Source: Paenibacillus sp. YN15 (lineage in GTDB: Bacteria; Bacillota; Bacilli; Paenibacillales; NBRC-103111). Taken from it: a DNA stretch of 64,000 nt. This document shows positions 32,411 through 41,278 of this stretch, piece by piece. A program made the position numbers and the translations under genes. Each line of letters opens with the position of its first letter. Position 1 is the first letter of the stretch. The notes beneath the pieces were generated by a model. The model ran no database searches. It saw only the letters and a program-made list of their open reading frames with translations, and was not told the origin of the DNA. The DNA lies in contig NZ_QMFA01000020.1 of assembly GCF_003285005.1 (NCBI RefSeq), forward strand, positions 1 to 64,000. The letters are read 5' to 3'.

Positions 32411-32734
32411 ATGTTCGCTGTACTTTTATTTATCGCCGCGGGTTTAGCCGAAATTGGGGGAGGTTATTTGGTTTGGCTGTGGCTGAAGGAGTCCAGGCCA
32501 ACGTGGTATGGCATTGCGGGGGCTCTCATTCTGGTTTTGTACGGGGTGATTCCGACCTTGCAGAGGTTTCCCTCCTTCGGCCGGGTCTATGCCGCATATG
32601 GCGGGGTATTCATCATACTGGCAGTATTGTGGGGATGGATGGTGGACCGGAAAATGCCGGATCTGTATGATTGGATCGGGGCGGCCATCTGCCTGGTTGG
32701 AGTATCGGTCATGTTATGGGCGCCCCGAAGCTGA
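32411..32734 (+). CDS. YnfA/UPF0060 family small membrane protein
   Basis: This 107-residue protein of four transmembrane helices is recognisable by its start, LLFIAAGLAEIGGGYLVWLW, and by SFGRVYAAYGGVFIILAVLW. The family is related to small multidrug resistance transporters, and an efflux role has been suggested. The start follows GAGAGGAGAGG. It is 117 bp after the AraC/GyrI-type gene on the same strand. Confidence 0.92.
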   Translation: MFAVLLFIAAGLAEIGGGYLVWLWLKESRPTWYGIAGALILVLYGVIPTLQRFPSFGRVYAAYGGVFIILAVLWGWMVDRKMPDLYDWIGAAICLVGVSVMLWAPRS

Positions 32735-32764
32735 ACATACGCTGGAGAGGATTTCACCTGGCTG

Positions 32765-33439
32765 TTAATCCAGCTTGTGATGGGCATGATGCTCCTCTCC
32801 GCCGCTTATCTCTGCAAATAAACCGGCAGCGTACGGAGAAACGCCTTGCGCTTCTCCGCCGGAAGCTCCCGGTCCGGCTTGCGCCTCCGCGGCCAGCGCC
32901 GGGGGCTGCCCTATGCCGGCCATGGCCGCATATTGGGCCAGCAGGCTTTTCATTTGGCCGTAGGTCAAGGGCTGGGCATCCGGCATATATTCGTAGCCGA
33001 TCAGACCGTTGGTTTCCATGGTCACCGTCTTCATATCTCCGATTCGGGCAATCCCCGTTTGCCGCAGCTTCATCTCCAGCTGATCCACCGTCATCCGCAG
33101 CTTGGCCAGCTCCTTCACCTGCAGCTTGCCCTCCCGGATTACGGTGACTGCTTTGCCACGCATAATGTTTTCAAAAAAATTCCACTTCAATTCCAAAAGC
33201 TCCAGCAGAAGCAGAATGGAGATAAACGTAACCGCCGCTATCAGAGCCATCCAAATGCTCTCTTCTGCAATCGGCTGCACTATTACCGTACCGATGGAAA
33301 TCATAATAACCGTAGTCGGTATCGTCATCTGGGAGATGGATTTGCGTCCGGCAACGCGCAAGAGAATCATCGCTGCTACAATGACGACACATGATTTCCA
33401 GAACTCTCCCCAGGCATCCATCCAATTCAACATCCTCAC
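32765..33439 (-). CDS. DUF421 (YetF-like) membrane protein
   Basis: The 224-residue protein has two to three N-terminal transmembrane segments (about 13-85), including VAGRKSISQMTIPTTVIMIS, a DUF421 signature. A soluble domain follows (about 90-170) with RGKAVTVIREGKLQVKELAK and RMTVDQLEMKLRQTGI. The tail is Ala/Gly-rich and ends in HHAHH. The family is common in spore formers; YetF/YrbG-type proteins are poorly characterised. Monocistronic. Confidence 0.88.
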   Translation of the reverse strand: MRMLNWMDAWGEFWKSCVVIVAAMILLRVAGRKSISQMTIPTTVIMISIGTVIVQPIAEESIWMALIAAVTFISILLLLELLELKWNFFENIMRGKAVTVIREGKLQVKELAKLRMTVDQLEMKLRQTGIARIGDMKTVTMETNGLIGYEYMPDAQPLTYGQMKSLLAQYAAMAGIGQPPALAAEAQAGPGASGGEAQGVSPYAAGLFAEISGGEEHHAHHKLD

Positions 33440-33547
33440 ACTCCTGTCCGTCTCCAGTTTCTTCTATTATTCTTAAGGGGACAGCCAGGTATGCAAAGGC
33501 TCGCCGAATAAAATGGTCCGCACCGCCCGCTCCTCATGATTCCGCCT

Positions 33548-34513
33548 TTATTGGTCCGGCTGAATCCACATGCTCCCGACCCAGGTGTTGATATGGTACC
33601 ATACCTTTCCTTCCGGATCGGTCCATTTTTCAAAAGCGGTGACGTTCTGTGGGGAAAGCATCCCGAATCTTAAGGAAGGAGCCTTGGGAAACATATAAAG
33701 AGTGACAGACTGCTTCAATTCTACAGTCTCCTTGATTTGCTCCGCTCCGGAGGGCTGGGCATAGTCCGGATGAACCCAGAATACACTGCCGTCCTGGGAA
33801 CGGACATGGTATACGCCCTGCTCCGTTTTTTCCATGGCGAACACCTGCTGCGGAGGAATCAGCTTGGCGTCGGAGGGGCGCTGCATTCTGTTGGCCGAAT
33901 CGTAATCCTCCATATACAGAGTTTCCGTAGGCAGCTCCATGTCCTGATTGACAATCTCCACATTTGTGAGTACATGGGGATTGGCCACCACCCACATGTC
34001 GCCCAGCCAGGATGTCTCAATGCGGTAAGGGGTGGACAGATAGGCAAACGGGGATTCAAATACAGCGTTGGCGTGAACCGTTTGCGGGGACAGCACCGCC
34101 TCCGTCTGCGCGGATACAAGCGGCTGCGTGTAGAGATAGGCGCCCCATAACAGGATAAGGTAGGTATCCACCGGCTTAACCACACCGACGGACTGGTAGT
34201 GGAGATTTACCCACAGATTGCCCGCCCAGGTGGTTTTGATCTTGATCCACACCCGGTCATCGGTTCTGGCGTACCAGCTTGCCCCCGCCTCCACCGTCTC
34301 CACATCCTGCGGGCTCAAAGCGGCCACAGGGGAAAGGGAAGCATCCGGTTCCGCATACAGCGGCGTCTCCTCCAGCAAGGTAATAACCGGCGGCAGCTCC
34401 GGGATGTGCGGTCCCAGGGCATACGCCGGAAGCGTTCCGGCGAGTCCGCTTAACGCCAACAAACACACAAGCACATACAGCTTCATTTTTCCCAACAACA
34501 GGTTTTTTCTCAT
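33548..34513 (-). CDS. Secreted protein with SH3-like repeats
   Basis: ATG 34513 follows AGGAGAGGG and gives 321 residues with a signal peptide (hydrophobic core about 10-27, ending near AYALG). The rest consists of repeated SH3-like modules, each ending in a Trp-rich strand: TTWAGNLWVNLHYQSVG, TSWLGDMWVVANPHVL and NTWVGSMWIQPDQ. Many begin with a turn such as ETPLYAEPDASLS. Such modules often bind cell wall or other proteins. No catalytic domain is seen. A remnant secreted-protein gene lies just upstream on the same strand, so the two may have been an operon. Confidence 0.7.
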   Translation of the reverse strand: MRKNLLLGKMKLYVLVCLLALSGLAGTLPAYALGPHIPELPPVITLLEETPLYAEPDASLSPVAALSPQDVETVEAGASWYARTDDRVWIKIKTTWAGNLWVNLHYQSVGVVKPVDTYLILLWGAYLYTQPLVSAQTEAVLSPQTVHANAVFESPFAYLSTPYRIETSWLGDMWVVANPHVLTNVEIVNQDMELPTETLYMEDYDSANRMQRPSDAKLIPPQQVFAMEKTEQGVYHVRSQDGSVFWVHPDYAQPSGAEQIKETVELKQSVTLYMFPKAPSLRFGMLSPQNVTAFEKWTDPEGKVWYHINTWVGSMWIQPDQ

Positions 34514-34536
34514 CCCAACCCTCTCCTTCCTGCGTA

Positions 34537-34927
34537 TCAAACTCTTCGTCTTGCCATGCGGTATATGCCATATCCCAAAAGAGCGGATACTCCCAGAGCC
34601 GCTACCGTTATCAGCCAAACTCTTCCGCCGGAAATCCCGGACGGTTCGGAGGCTTCGTTCAGAGCAATTTCCTTATCCTTTAAAAAAGCAAGCTCCTCAG
34701 CCGTGTTCTCCTGCTTCAATGTAGGAGAACAGAGAGGATTCTCCCAGTCGCTGCCGTTTTTCTTCAGAAAAAATAAATTCTCACTGATCGAAATACGGGC
34801 ATCGGTTATGTCCATCAATCGGCGGGGGCTGGGCGCAGCTAAGCGCCTCTGCAGGTTGAGGCCGCTGGGCGCAGAGAATTGCCAGAAATGCGGCGGTCAT
34901 GAACAGCGTTTTCATCCATCCTTTCAT
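34537..34927 (-). pseudogene. Secreted or surface protein with internal deletion and frameshift
   Basis: From ATG 34927 (GGAAGG upstream) the frame gives a signal peptide and a start at Cys (MKGWMKTLFMTAAFLAILCA, then EALSCAQPPP), but stops after 48 codons. In another frame, ending at 34537, the sequence continues as NGSDWENPLCSPTLKQENTA, EELAFLKDKE and a C-terminal transmembrane helix (VWLITVAALGVSALLGYGIY) with an RRR anchor. The two ends resemble those of Cys-rich, netrin/TIMP-like surface proteins of Bacillota, missing the middle. The family call is tentative. Confidence 0.5.
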
Positions 34928-34969
34928 CGGCTCAACACCTTCCTTTGCCTTACAGACGGAAGCACAAAC

Positions 34970-35494
34970 CTAGATGTTCCATTTCCCGCTTTCTTTTTTG
35001 AAGCGCAGGCTTCCGTCCGGCAATGTCCCGTCCAGCCGATACCCGTTCTTTTCCAGAATGCGGGCGGAAGGAAGATTGGCGGCAATCACGCAGGCATACA
35101 GTCTATGGAGCTGGAGCACCTCAAAGGCGAATGCATCCACCAACGCTACACACTCGGTGCCATAACCCTGGCCCCAGTAGCCCTTATGGAGCACGTATCC
35201 GATCTCCGCATGGCCCTCCCGGGCATCCATATTGAACAGCATGGCGTTCCCGATGACAGCTCCGGTGGATTTCAGAATAACCGCCGCGTACAAGTGGGTG
35301 CCTGACGCCTCCCGCTCCAGCAATGTGCCGATATGCCTGCGAGTATCATCTATGGTGTGCATGAGTTTCCAGCCAATGTACCGGGACACCTCTTCGTCGG
35401 ACAGATAGGCATACATCTCCGCTGCATCCTCCAGGCTGATTTTCCTCAGCTCAATTCTTGCGCCCTTCAGGGAGTGGAATAGGACAGGATTCAT
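34970..35494 (-). CDS. GNAT family acetyltransferase, RimJ/RimL-like
   Basis: The 174-residue protein begins with a typical RimJ/RimL N-terminus (RIELRKISLEDAAEMYAYLS) and has the acetyl-CoA motif in EIGYVLHKGYWGQGYGTECV (about 96-115), followed by NLPSARILEKNGYRLDG. It acetylates an amino group, classically a ribosomal-protein N-terminus or a small molecule; the substrate is unknown. Monocistronic between unrelated genes. Confidence 0.9.
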   Translation of the reverse strand: MNPVLFHSLKGARIELRKISLEDAAEMYAYLSDEEVSRYIGWKLMHTIDDTRRHIGTLLEREASGTHLYAAVILKSTGAVIGNAMLFNMDAREGHAEIGYVLHKGYWGQGYGTECVALVDAFAFEVLQLHRLYACVIAANLPSARILEKNGYRLDGTLPDGSLRFKKESGKWNI

Positions 35495-35568
35495 ATTTTC
35501 TCACACCTGCTATATGCAAATTGATATAAATGGCAGCTTATAATTTCATGAAGGCTTCACTCAATAGT

Positions 35569-36546
35569 TCATCTCTGACCTGCCTGCGGACGGGTTTCCC
35601 CGATCCGGTCAAAAAGCCGGGCACACTGCAAGGTCAGCTCATGGGGGACGACGGGGCTTTCGATTTTGCCATTTTGTATACAATGCATCGCCTCTTGAAT
35701 TTGGTAGACAAACCCGTTTTGGGTCTCTTCATCCTTGTGATGGGTGCGAAGCTCCTTGTCAGCCGCATACAAAAAAGCCTCGGAAGCCACATGGGGCCGG
35801 GGAACAACGATTTTCCCGCTGTCGCCGTAAATTACCAGCCCTTGATCCAATGCGCATACGATGCTGGTTTCGAGGGATGCCAGCATGTCCGGGTAACGCA
35901 GCGTGATCTGGTTGGTCACATCCACGCCGGTGTCCGCCCAAATTGCCGCCACCTGCATGTCCTCGATAGGGCGGGTAATCAGGTACGTGGCGATTTCATA
36001 GGCGTACACCGTAATATCGTAAGCAACGCCGCCCCCCAGCCGGGGGTTAAAATACCGGTTTGTCCTGTCATTGGGAGCCACAAACCCGATGCCCAGCTCC
36101 AGGAAGGAGGGATTGCCGATAAGCCCTTCCGCCAGCCACTGCTTGGCCTGCTTCAGCGCAGGCAGGAAGCGGCTCCACATGGCTTCCATAACAAATACAT
36201 TCAGCTCCTTCGCCCGGGCAAAGACCGTTTCCGCTTGCCCGCTGCTCACAAACATGGCTTTTTCGCAGAGCACCGGCACCCGGTGGTCCAAACAAAGCAT
36301 GCATAAATCATAATGGGCATCTGTTGTGGCGGCGATATACACACAGTCCGGCCGCTCCCGGACAAGCATTTGCTCATAGCTGTCATATGTGGCAGATATG
36401 CCATGCTTCGCCGCAAACTCTGTGGCCCGTTCCATGGATTTGCTGGATACGGCGGCCACCCGGCAGCCGTCAATCAGCTCCACCGCGGCGCAAAACTTGT
36501 TGGCAATTTTCCCTGCGCCCATAATGCCGAATGTAAATGCTCCCAT
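35569..36546 (-). CDS. Gfo/Idh/MocA family oxidoreductase
   Basis: The start at 36546 follows AAGGAGA and gives 325 residues. The N-terminal Rossmann fold has FGIMGAGKIANKFC at about 5-18. CEKAMFVSSGQAETVF carries the catalytic-region ExK motif, and MWSRFLPALKQAKQWL follows in the C-terminal alpha/beta domain. Members oxidise or reduce sugars, inositols or dihydrodiols with NAD(P). The substrate is unknown, but it would fit the sugar-using lifestyle seen elsewhere in the window. Confidence 0.92.
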   Translation of the reverse strand: MGAFTFGIMGAGKIANKFCAAVELIDGCRVAAVSSKSMERATEFAAKHGISATYDSYEQMLVRERPDCVYIAATTDAHYDLCMLCLDHRVPVLCEKAMFVSSGQAETVFARAKELNVFVMEAMWSRFLPALKQAKQWLAEGLIGNPSFLELGIGFVAPNDRTNRYFNPRLGGGVAYDITVYAYEIATYLITRPIEDMQVAAIWADTGVDVTNQITLRYPDMLASLETSIVCALDQGLVIYGDSGKIVVPRPHVASEAFLYAADKELRTHHKDEETQNGFVYQIQEAMHCIQNGKIESPVVPHELTLQCARLFDRIGETRPQAGQR

Positions 36547-36622
36547 ATGTCTCTCCTTTGTCATGAAGAAGTGAATACGAACCCGATATGCTTCATTGTG
36601 GCATACTGGTATACGGTTGGGA

Positions 36623-36647
36623 AGAGGGGATGACGCCCCTCTTTTTT
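36623..36647 (+). terminator. Terminator-like hairpin upstream of padR
   Basis: AGAGGGG / CCCCTCT (arms 36623-36629 and 36636-36642) followed by TTTTTT on the plus strand. No plus-strand gene precedes it closely, so it may stop antisense transcription or mark a short transcript. Confidence 0.55.
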
Positions 36648-36696
36648 ATTTGCACGGATTCGGGAACATTATTTATAAAATAATTATATTTGTTTA

Positions 36697-36726
36697 TTGA
36701 CTATAATGTATGTCATACAGTATATT
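36697..36726 (+). promoter_or_regulatory. padR promoter with operator in the spacer
   Basis: TTGACT (36697-36702) and TATATT (36721-36726) are 18 bp apart. The palindrome TGTATG-T-CATACA (36707-36719) fills the spacer, the expected place for PadR autorepression. GAGGTGAT is the ribosome binding site. Confidence 0.7.
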
Positions 36727-36743
36727 AAAAATGAGGTGATGAC

Positions 36744-37112
36744 ATGGAATCCATCGACGAGCTCATGAGCACATTGATCGTGGAGCTCAAGCGCGGAACT
36801 CTGGTGCTGTCGGTATTAAGCCAGCTGCGCTCACCTGAATACGGTTATTCCCTTGTCCAGAAGCTGGAGGAGAAGCAGGCCGCCATTGAGGCCAACACCC
36901 TCTACCCGCTCCTGCGCCGGCTGGAGAAGCAGGGGCTGCTTACCAGCGAATGGGATACCACCGAAAACAGGCCGCGGAAATACTATATTCTGAGCCCCAC
37001 CGGCAAGGCTGTTTATGAGAAGCTGAAGGAAGAATGGATGCAGATGAGCCGCCAGTTGGCATTGTTATTGAAGGAGGACGATGAGGATGACACTGATAGA
37101 CCGGTATATTGA
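36744..37112 (+). CDS. PadR family transcriptional regulator (short type)
   Basis: The 122-residue protein is a one-domain PadR: winged helix with SVLSQLRSPEYGYSLVQKLE, then EANTLYPLLRRLEKQGLLTS (recognition helix) and the wing around RPRKYYILSPTGKAVYEKL. It is coupled to the HAAS-type membrane protein downstream (26-bp overlap), a pairing seen often in Bacillota, where the two control a membrane or envelope function. A palindromic operator lies in its own promoter. Confidence 0.92.
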   Translation: MESIDELMSTLIVELKRGTLVLSVLSQLRSPEYGYSLVQKLEEKQAAIEANTLYPLLRRLEKQGLLTSEWDTTENRPRKYYILSPTGKAVYEKLKEEWMQMSRQLALLLKEDDEDDTDRPVY

Positions 37113-38091
37113 GGCGGTGGCGGACCGCCTGCCGGAGAAGCTCAAGGCGGATGTGAAGCTGGAGCTGCGGTCCAATATTCTGGATATGCTGCCGGATGAT
37201 CCGGAAGAGGAGGATATCCGGCGGGTGCTGGAAACTATGGGGAGCCCTTCGGAGCTTGCGCTGCAATACTCCCCAACCAAGCGGTATTTGATCGGACCGG
37301 CGGTTTATGACCGCTATATTGAGGTGCTGAAGCTGGTGCTGGGCATTGTGGCGGCAACCTTCACGGTGCTGATCAGCCTGGATTGGATGTTCAAGGATTC
37401 GGGCGGGGAGGATTTGGCGGGAAATGTGGCCGGCTATATTTCCGGGACCATCGGCGGAGTTTTGGAGGGGATGCTTCAGGCGGCTTTCTGGGTGACGATT
37501 ATTTTTGTTTTCCTGGAGCGCAGCCATGTTCTGGACGGCCAATCTCTCTTTAACGCCAAACCTTGGCGCATCGAGGATCTGCCCAGCCCGGTTGTATCCA
37601 AGAAGAGCCGAATCTCCCGGGGCAAAACCATTGCCGGAATCTGCGTGACCATCTTCCTTACCTTCCTGCTCCTGACCCGGCCCGAGGTGATCAGCGTCGT
37701 TACGCATGATTCCTCCGGCACCATCGTCACGCCTATTTTCGATATAGACCGTTTTTCCGGATATGGCTTCTTCATTCTGGCGGCCGCTCTCCTCTCCCTG
37801 GTGCTGTCCATTTGGAAGCTGCTCACCGAAAGATGGACCTTCCCCATAGCCGTCGGCAATACGCTCTTCAATGCCCTGATCTGTGTCCTGATCGTGATGA
37901 TGGCCAATGACGGCGCGCTGTGGAATGAAGCCCTGCCAAGCGCCATCAACAGCATCTTCTCAAAGGATGGCGCAGATCACCTGATCACCTGGTCCAAAAA
38001 CAGTATCTATCTCTTCCTGATTATGGTCATTGGCATCAGCCTCTGGGATTCCGCCGACGGCTTCCTGCGCAGCCGGGGTTCCGGGCGCTAA
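37087..38091 (+). CDS. HAAS/permease-prefix domain membrane protein
   Basis: I prefer the second ATG (37087), nine bases after GGAGG, over the first at 37081; this gives 334 residues. The N-terminal helical domain (about 1-70, TLIDRYIEAVADRLPEKLKA) is the HAAS-type module that usually follows a PadR gene. About six to seven transmembrane segments follow, beginning near residue 80. It is probably an integral membrane sensor or regulator with the upstream PadR protein. The molecular role is unknown. Confidence 0.8.
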   Translation: MTLIDRYIEAVADRLPEKLKADVKLELRSNILDMLPDDPEEEDIRRVLETMGSPSELALQYSPTKRYLIGPAVYDRYIEVLKLVLGIVAATFTVLISLDWMFKDSGGEDLAGNVAGYISGTIGGVLEGMLQAAFWVTIIFVFLERSHVLDGQSLFNAKPWRIEDLPSPVVSKKSRISRGKTIAGICVTIFLTFLLLTRPEVISVVTHDSSGTIVTPIFDIDRFSGYGFFILAAALLSLVLSIWKLLTERWTFPIAVGNTLFNALICVLIVMMANDGALWNEALPSAINSIFSKDGADHLITWSKNSIYLFLIMVIGISLWDSADGFLRSRGSGR

Positions 38092-38105
38092 GGGAAACAG
38101 GATAT

Positions 38106-38140
38106 AAAGCTCCCCTATTGCAGCTGCAAGGGGAGCTTTT
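38106..38140 (+). terminator. Terminator of the padR-HAAS operon
   Basis: Stem AAAGCTCCCCT / AGGGGAGCTTT (38106-38116 and 38129-38139) followed by T. The near-symmetric flanks could let it serve the convergent ABC operon too. Confidence 0.8.
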
Positions 38141-38200
38141 GTGTGACGCCCGGTATGGGCGCGCATTTTTCGCCCTATGGTTGGTTTTACCCCTCCGGCC

Positions 38201-38953
38201 CTAAATCCCCAGTTCCTGCATCCTAAGCGCAACAGTCTTTATCCGGTCTTCCGCGCTGCCGGACTGGGGGAGCCGCAGTTCGCTGACGATTTGGCCGTCG
38301 TGCATAAACAGAATCCGCCCGGTCCGCGCCGCTACCTTGGCGTCATGGGTAACCAGCACCACGGTTGTACCCTCGGCGTTGATCCCGGCAAGCAGCTCCA
38401 TAATCTCCGCAGCCGCCGCCGAATTTAATGCCCCGGTAGGCTCGTCGCCGAAAATCACCCGGGGGCTGCCCATCAGGGCGCGGCAGATGCCGGCCCGCTG
38501 CAGCTGGCCTCCCGACACCTGGGCCGTGTCCCGTTTCTCCAGCTCCGCAATCCCTGTTTTCTTCATCAGCGCCCTGGCCTTCTCCACAAGGGCTGCGGCG
38601 TTTTTCCGGTTGTCCCGCATGGACGGCAGAATGATGTTGTCCAGCAGGTTCAGGTTTTTCAGCAGAGTGGGCTGCTGAAACACAAAGCCCATCCGGGTGC
38701 GGCGGAGATCCGCCAGCTCCTGCTCCCGCAGGGAGGACAGATCCCGTCCGTCAAACCTGATCCACCCGCTGTCAATGCCGTCCATCCCGCTCAAGGCATA
38801 CATCAGAGTGGATTTGCCGGAGCCTGACGGCCCCATCACCGAGACAAATTCGCCCTCGCCGATCTCAACCGACACCCCGTCCAGAACCCTGACCTGCTCA
38901 TCGCCTGCGCCGAAGGATTTGACAATTTGCTCACCGCTTATAATCGTCTTCAT
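38201..38953 (-). CDS. ABC transporter ATP-binding protein, MacB/LolD type
   Basis: The 250-residue ATPase has Walker A GPSGSGKST (about 41-49), the Q-loop in FVFQQPTLL, signature VSGGQLQRAGICRALMGSP and Walker B VIFGDEPTGALNS, with the H-loop in LVTHD. It belongs to the group that works with FtsX-like permeases; the partner is 3 bp upstream in the same operon. Together they probably export a peptide, lipid or toxic agent or sense envelope stress, not import sugar. Confidence 0.94.
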   Translation of the reverse strand: MKTIISGEQIVKSFGAGDEQVRVLDGVSVEIGEGEFVSVMGPSGSGKSTLMYALSGMDGIDSGWIRFDGRDLSSLREQELADLRRTRMGFVFQQPTLLKNLNLLDNIILPSMRDNRKNAAALVEKARALMKKTGIAELEKRDTAQVSGGQLQRAGICRALMGSPRVIFGDEPTGALNSAAAAEIMELLAGINAEGTTVVLVTHDAKVAARTGRILFMHDGQIVSELRLPQSGSAEDRIKTVALRMQELGI

Positions 38954-38956
38954 GGC

Positions 38957-41278
38957 CTACTCCTTCATATATTGGGATATTTGGACGTGGCCCGCCCTCC
39001 AGGCCCCCGCCACGGTGGCCAGCAGCACCGAACAAATCATTGCCAGCGGACAGACCAGGTAAGCCGCAAGAGGGTTAGCGGCAAATTTGAATGTGGAAGC
39101 GCCGAAGAAGGAAATGGCCATTCCTGCAAGCCCCTCTCCCAGGGTATTGGCCAAAAGCAAACCCAGCGCCATGGCGGCAAGCAGCACAAACAAGGAGCGG
39201 GAGGCGTATTGCCTGGCAATATCACCGCGGGTAAAACCCAGCGCTTTCATAATGGCGATGGAGGTTTTGTCCTTGGCCGCCAGCAGCTTCATAAACAACA
39301 GAGTCACCAGGAACATGAGCAGCAGGGCAACTGCAAATGCGGCATAAGCCGCCTTGCCCACGGCGCTGATGGTGGAGCCGAAGGTTTTGGCCACATAGTC
39401 GTCAAGGTCCGAAACCTTGGCATACCCGAACCGGTCGGCATATTCCCGCACCTTGCCTGCGGCCAAAGACGGATCGGCCAGCTCCGCGTAGATGACGCTG
39501 CGCATGGCTTCACCGCTTGTATCGGTAAACACAGCCTTGGCTGTTTTGCCGCCGTTGGTAATATCCGAATAAATGCCGCATACGGTAAGGGCTTTTGCTT
39601 GCCCGCCGCTCAGCAGCGTTAGCGTATCGCCAATGCTTCTGCCCAGCGCCTCCGCATTCAGCACGGACAAAGCAAGCTCGCCGCTTCCGGAGGGAGCGCC
39701 GCCCTGGGAATATTGAACCGGAAACACGGCATGGTTCCCCAGCTCAATGCTGATTCTCCCCTCCTGCCCGGCCTCTGTTTGGACCCTGTACGTGCCGGTG
39801 GTCAGCACCGCATGTTTCTTTACCGCCTTGTCGCCTGCCAGCGCCTTGTCAATCTCGGCGGCCTTGGCGGCAATATCAGCGGTCTGCTGAATGTCGAAGC
39901 GCATATCGGCGCGCCCGATGCCCATGTAGGTGCTGAAGCTTTCCGAGGAAATGGTGCTGTACAGGTTCTGGGGCACAATCATCATAAATGCCGCCAGCAC
40001 CAAAACCGCAAGCATGGTGGCATAAAGCTTTTTGCGGGAGAGAACATCCTTGATCCCGAGAAAAATGTTCGTGTCCAGCAGCCTGCAGCTGCTTAGGCCC
40101 ATACGTCCGGCGCCGCCGGACCGCTCCCGGGCTCCCCCAAACCGGATGGCGTCGGCGGCGGAGATTTTCTTAAACCGCGCCAGCACCCGGCTTACATAGG
40201 CCGTAATCACAAGGAATATAAGCGCTGTGCCTGCCAACCCGGCCAACAGAGCCGCCTTACCATGCCCGCTTTCGCCCATGGACAGCCGGATCTGCTCCAG
40301 AAGCGGCCCCTTGAACAGCAAGGACAGGGCATATCCCAGGATACAGCCAACCGCCGCCATAGCCGCATATTTAGCCAGATACAGCCTTTTGATATCCTTT
40401 ACCCGCAGCCCGATGGCCTTCAACACGCCGATTTCCCGGTACTCCTCCTCGATTTTGGCAAGCAGGGTAAAGCGGATGCACATCAGGGCCACGGCCACTA
40501 CAAGGGCGCTCATCAAGAGAATAACGGCGATCATCATCCCGTCGGAAATGGCATTGATCATCCTGAACAGCGGATAGGTAACCGCCGGTCCGTTGGCTTC
40601 CAGCCCTGCGGAGGCATAGGCCGCTTCAAAAGCCCCCAGCCCCGACAGCTCCTTAAGGCGAAACTCGATCAAATACTCCATGCTTCCCTGACCCTGGATA
40701 GCCGCATAATCCTCCTGGCTGACCAGAAACCGCTTGGAGGAGGAGAGGCTGGAGTTCATCTGCGAGTCCCGGAGAAATCCGGCCACCGTCAGCTCCCGTC
40801 CCCCAACCGCCGCTTTATCCCCCACCTTGGCGCTGTTGTCCTTCATATAAGCAATAGGGACATACAGCTCTCCTTTTGCCGCGTGGATCACATTGCCGTC
40901 CAGGTCCAGAAGATAGTCGAAGCGGCCGCTTTGGACGCTGAAGCCGTTGTCCTGGGCGCTGTCGGCCAGGGATTGCCCGCCCAGCACAATGCGCGCTCCC
41001 TCCACGTTCAGGAACTCCAGCACCTGGAAGTCCTCCACATTGCCGTTCCCCTCCGCAAAAGCGGCAAGCCGCTCCCGGTCTATCGTACCCGAATGCATCT
41101 GCATAAAATGGGGCGTTTGGGCCTTCGTCATCAGCGCCTCGATGGAGCCGGACAGCTGGATGGCAAGCAGCGCCGCCAGGGAAACCAGCATAGCCGCCGC
41201 TGCGACAAACAGGGTGGCGATCAGAGTGGTAACCTTGCTTTTCCGCACATCATTGCGGATGATTCTCGCGAACATCAT
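38957..41278 (-). CDS. FtsX-like ABC transporter permease
   Basis: The 773-residue protein has a first transmembrane helix at about 17-42 and two FtsX domains, each with several transmembrane segments: about 235-370 (MSALVVAVALMCIRFTLLAK, then EYREIGVLKAIGLRVKDIKR) and about 650-770 (ASIAIMKALGFTRGD-like, reading TSIAIMKALGFTRGDIARQY). Large extracytoplasmic domains lie between. It partners the ATPase 3 bp downstream and overlaps the MFS gene by 4 bp, so TetR, MFS, permease and ATPase form one operon. Confidence 0.92.
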   Translation of the reverse strand: MMFARIIRNDVRKSKVTTLIATLFVAAAAMLVSLAALLAIQLSGSIEALMTKAQTPHFMQMHSGTIDRERLAAFAEGNGNVEDFQVLEFLNVEGARIVLGGQSLADSAQDNGFSVQSGRFDYLLDLDGNVIHAAKGELYVPIAYMKDNSAKVGDKAAVGGRELTVAGFLRDSQMNSSLSSSKRFLVSQEDYAAIQGQGSMEYLIEFRLKELSGLGAFEAAYASAGLEANGPAVTYPLFRMINAISDGMMIAVILLMSALVVAVALMCIRFTLLAKIEEEYREIGVLKAIGLRVKDIKRLYLAKYAAMAAVGCILGYALSLLFKGPLLEQIRLSMGESGHGKAALLAGLAGTALIFLVITAYVSRVLARFKKISAADAIRFGGARERSGGAGRMGLSSCRLLDTNIFLGIKDVLSRKKLYATMLAVLVLAAFMMIVPQNLYSTISSESFSTYMGIGRADMRFDIQQTADIAAKAAEIDKALAGDKAVKKHAVLTTGTYRVQTEAGQEGRISIELGNHAVFPVQYSQGGAPSGSGELALSVLNAEALGRSIGDTLTLLSGGQAKALTVCGIYSDITNGGKTAKAVFTDTSGEAMRSVIYAELADPSLAAGKVREYADRFGYAKVSDLDDYVAKTFGSTISAVGKAAYAAFAVALLLMFLVTLLFMKLLAAKDKTSIAIMKALGFTRGDIARQYASRSLFVLLAAMALGLLLANTLGEGLAGMAISFFGASTFKFAANPLAAYLVCPLAMICSVLLATVAGAWRAGHVQISQYMKE

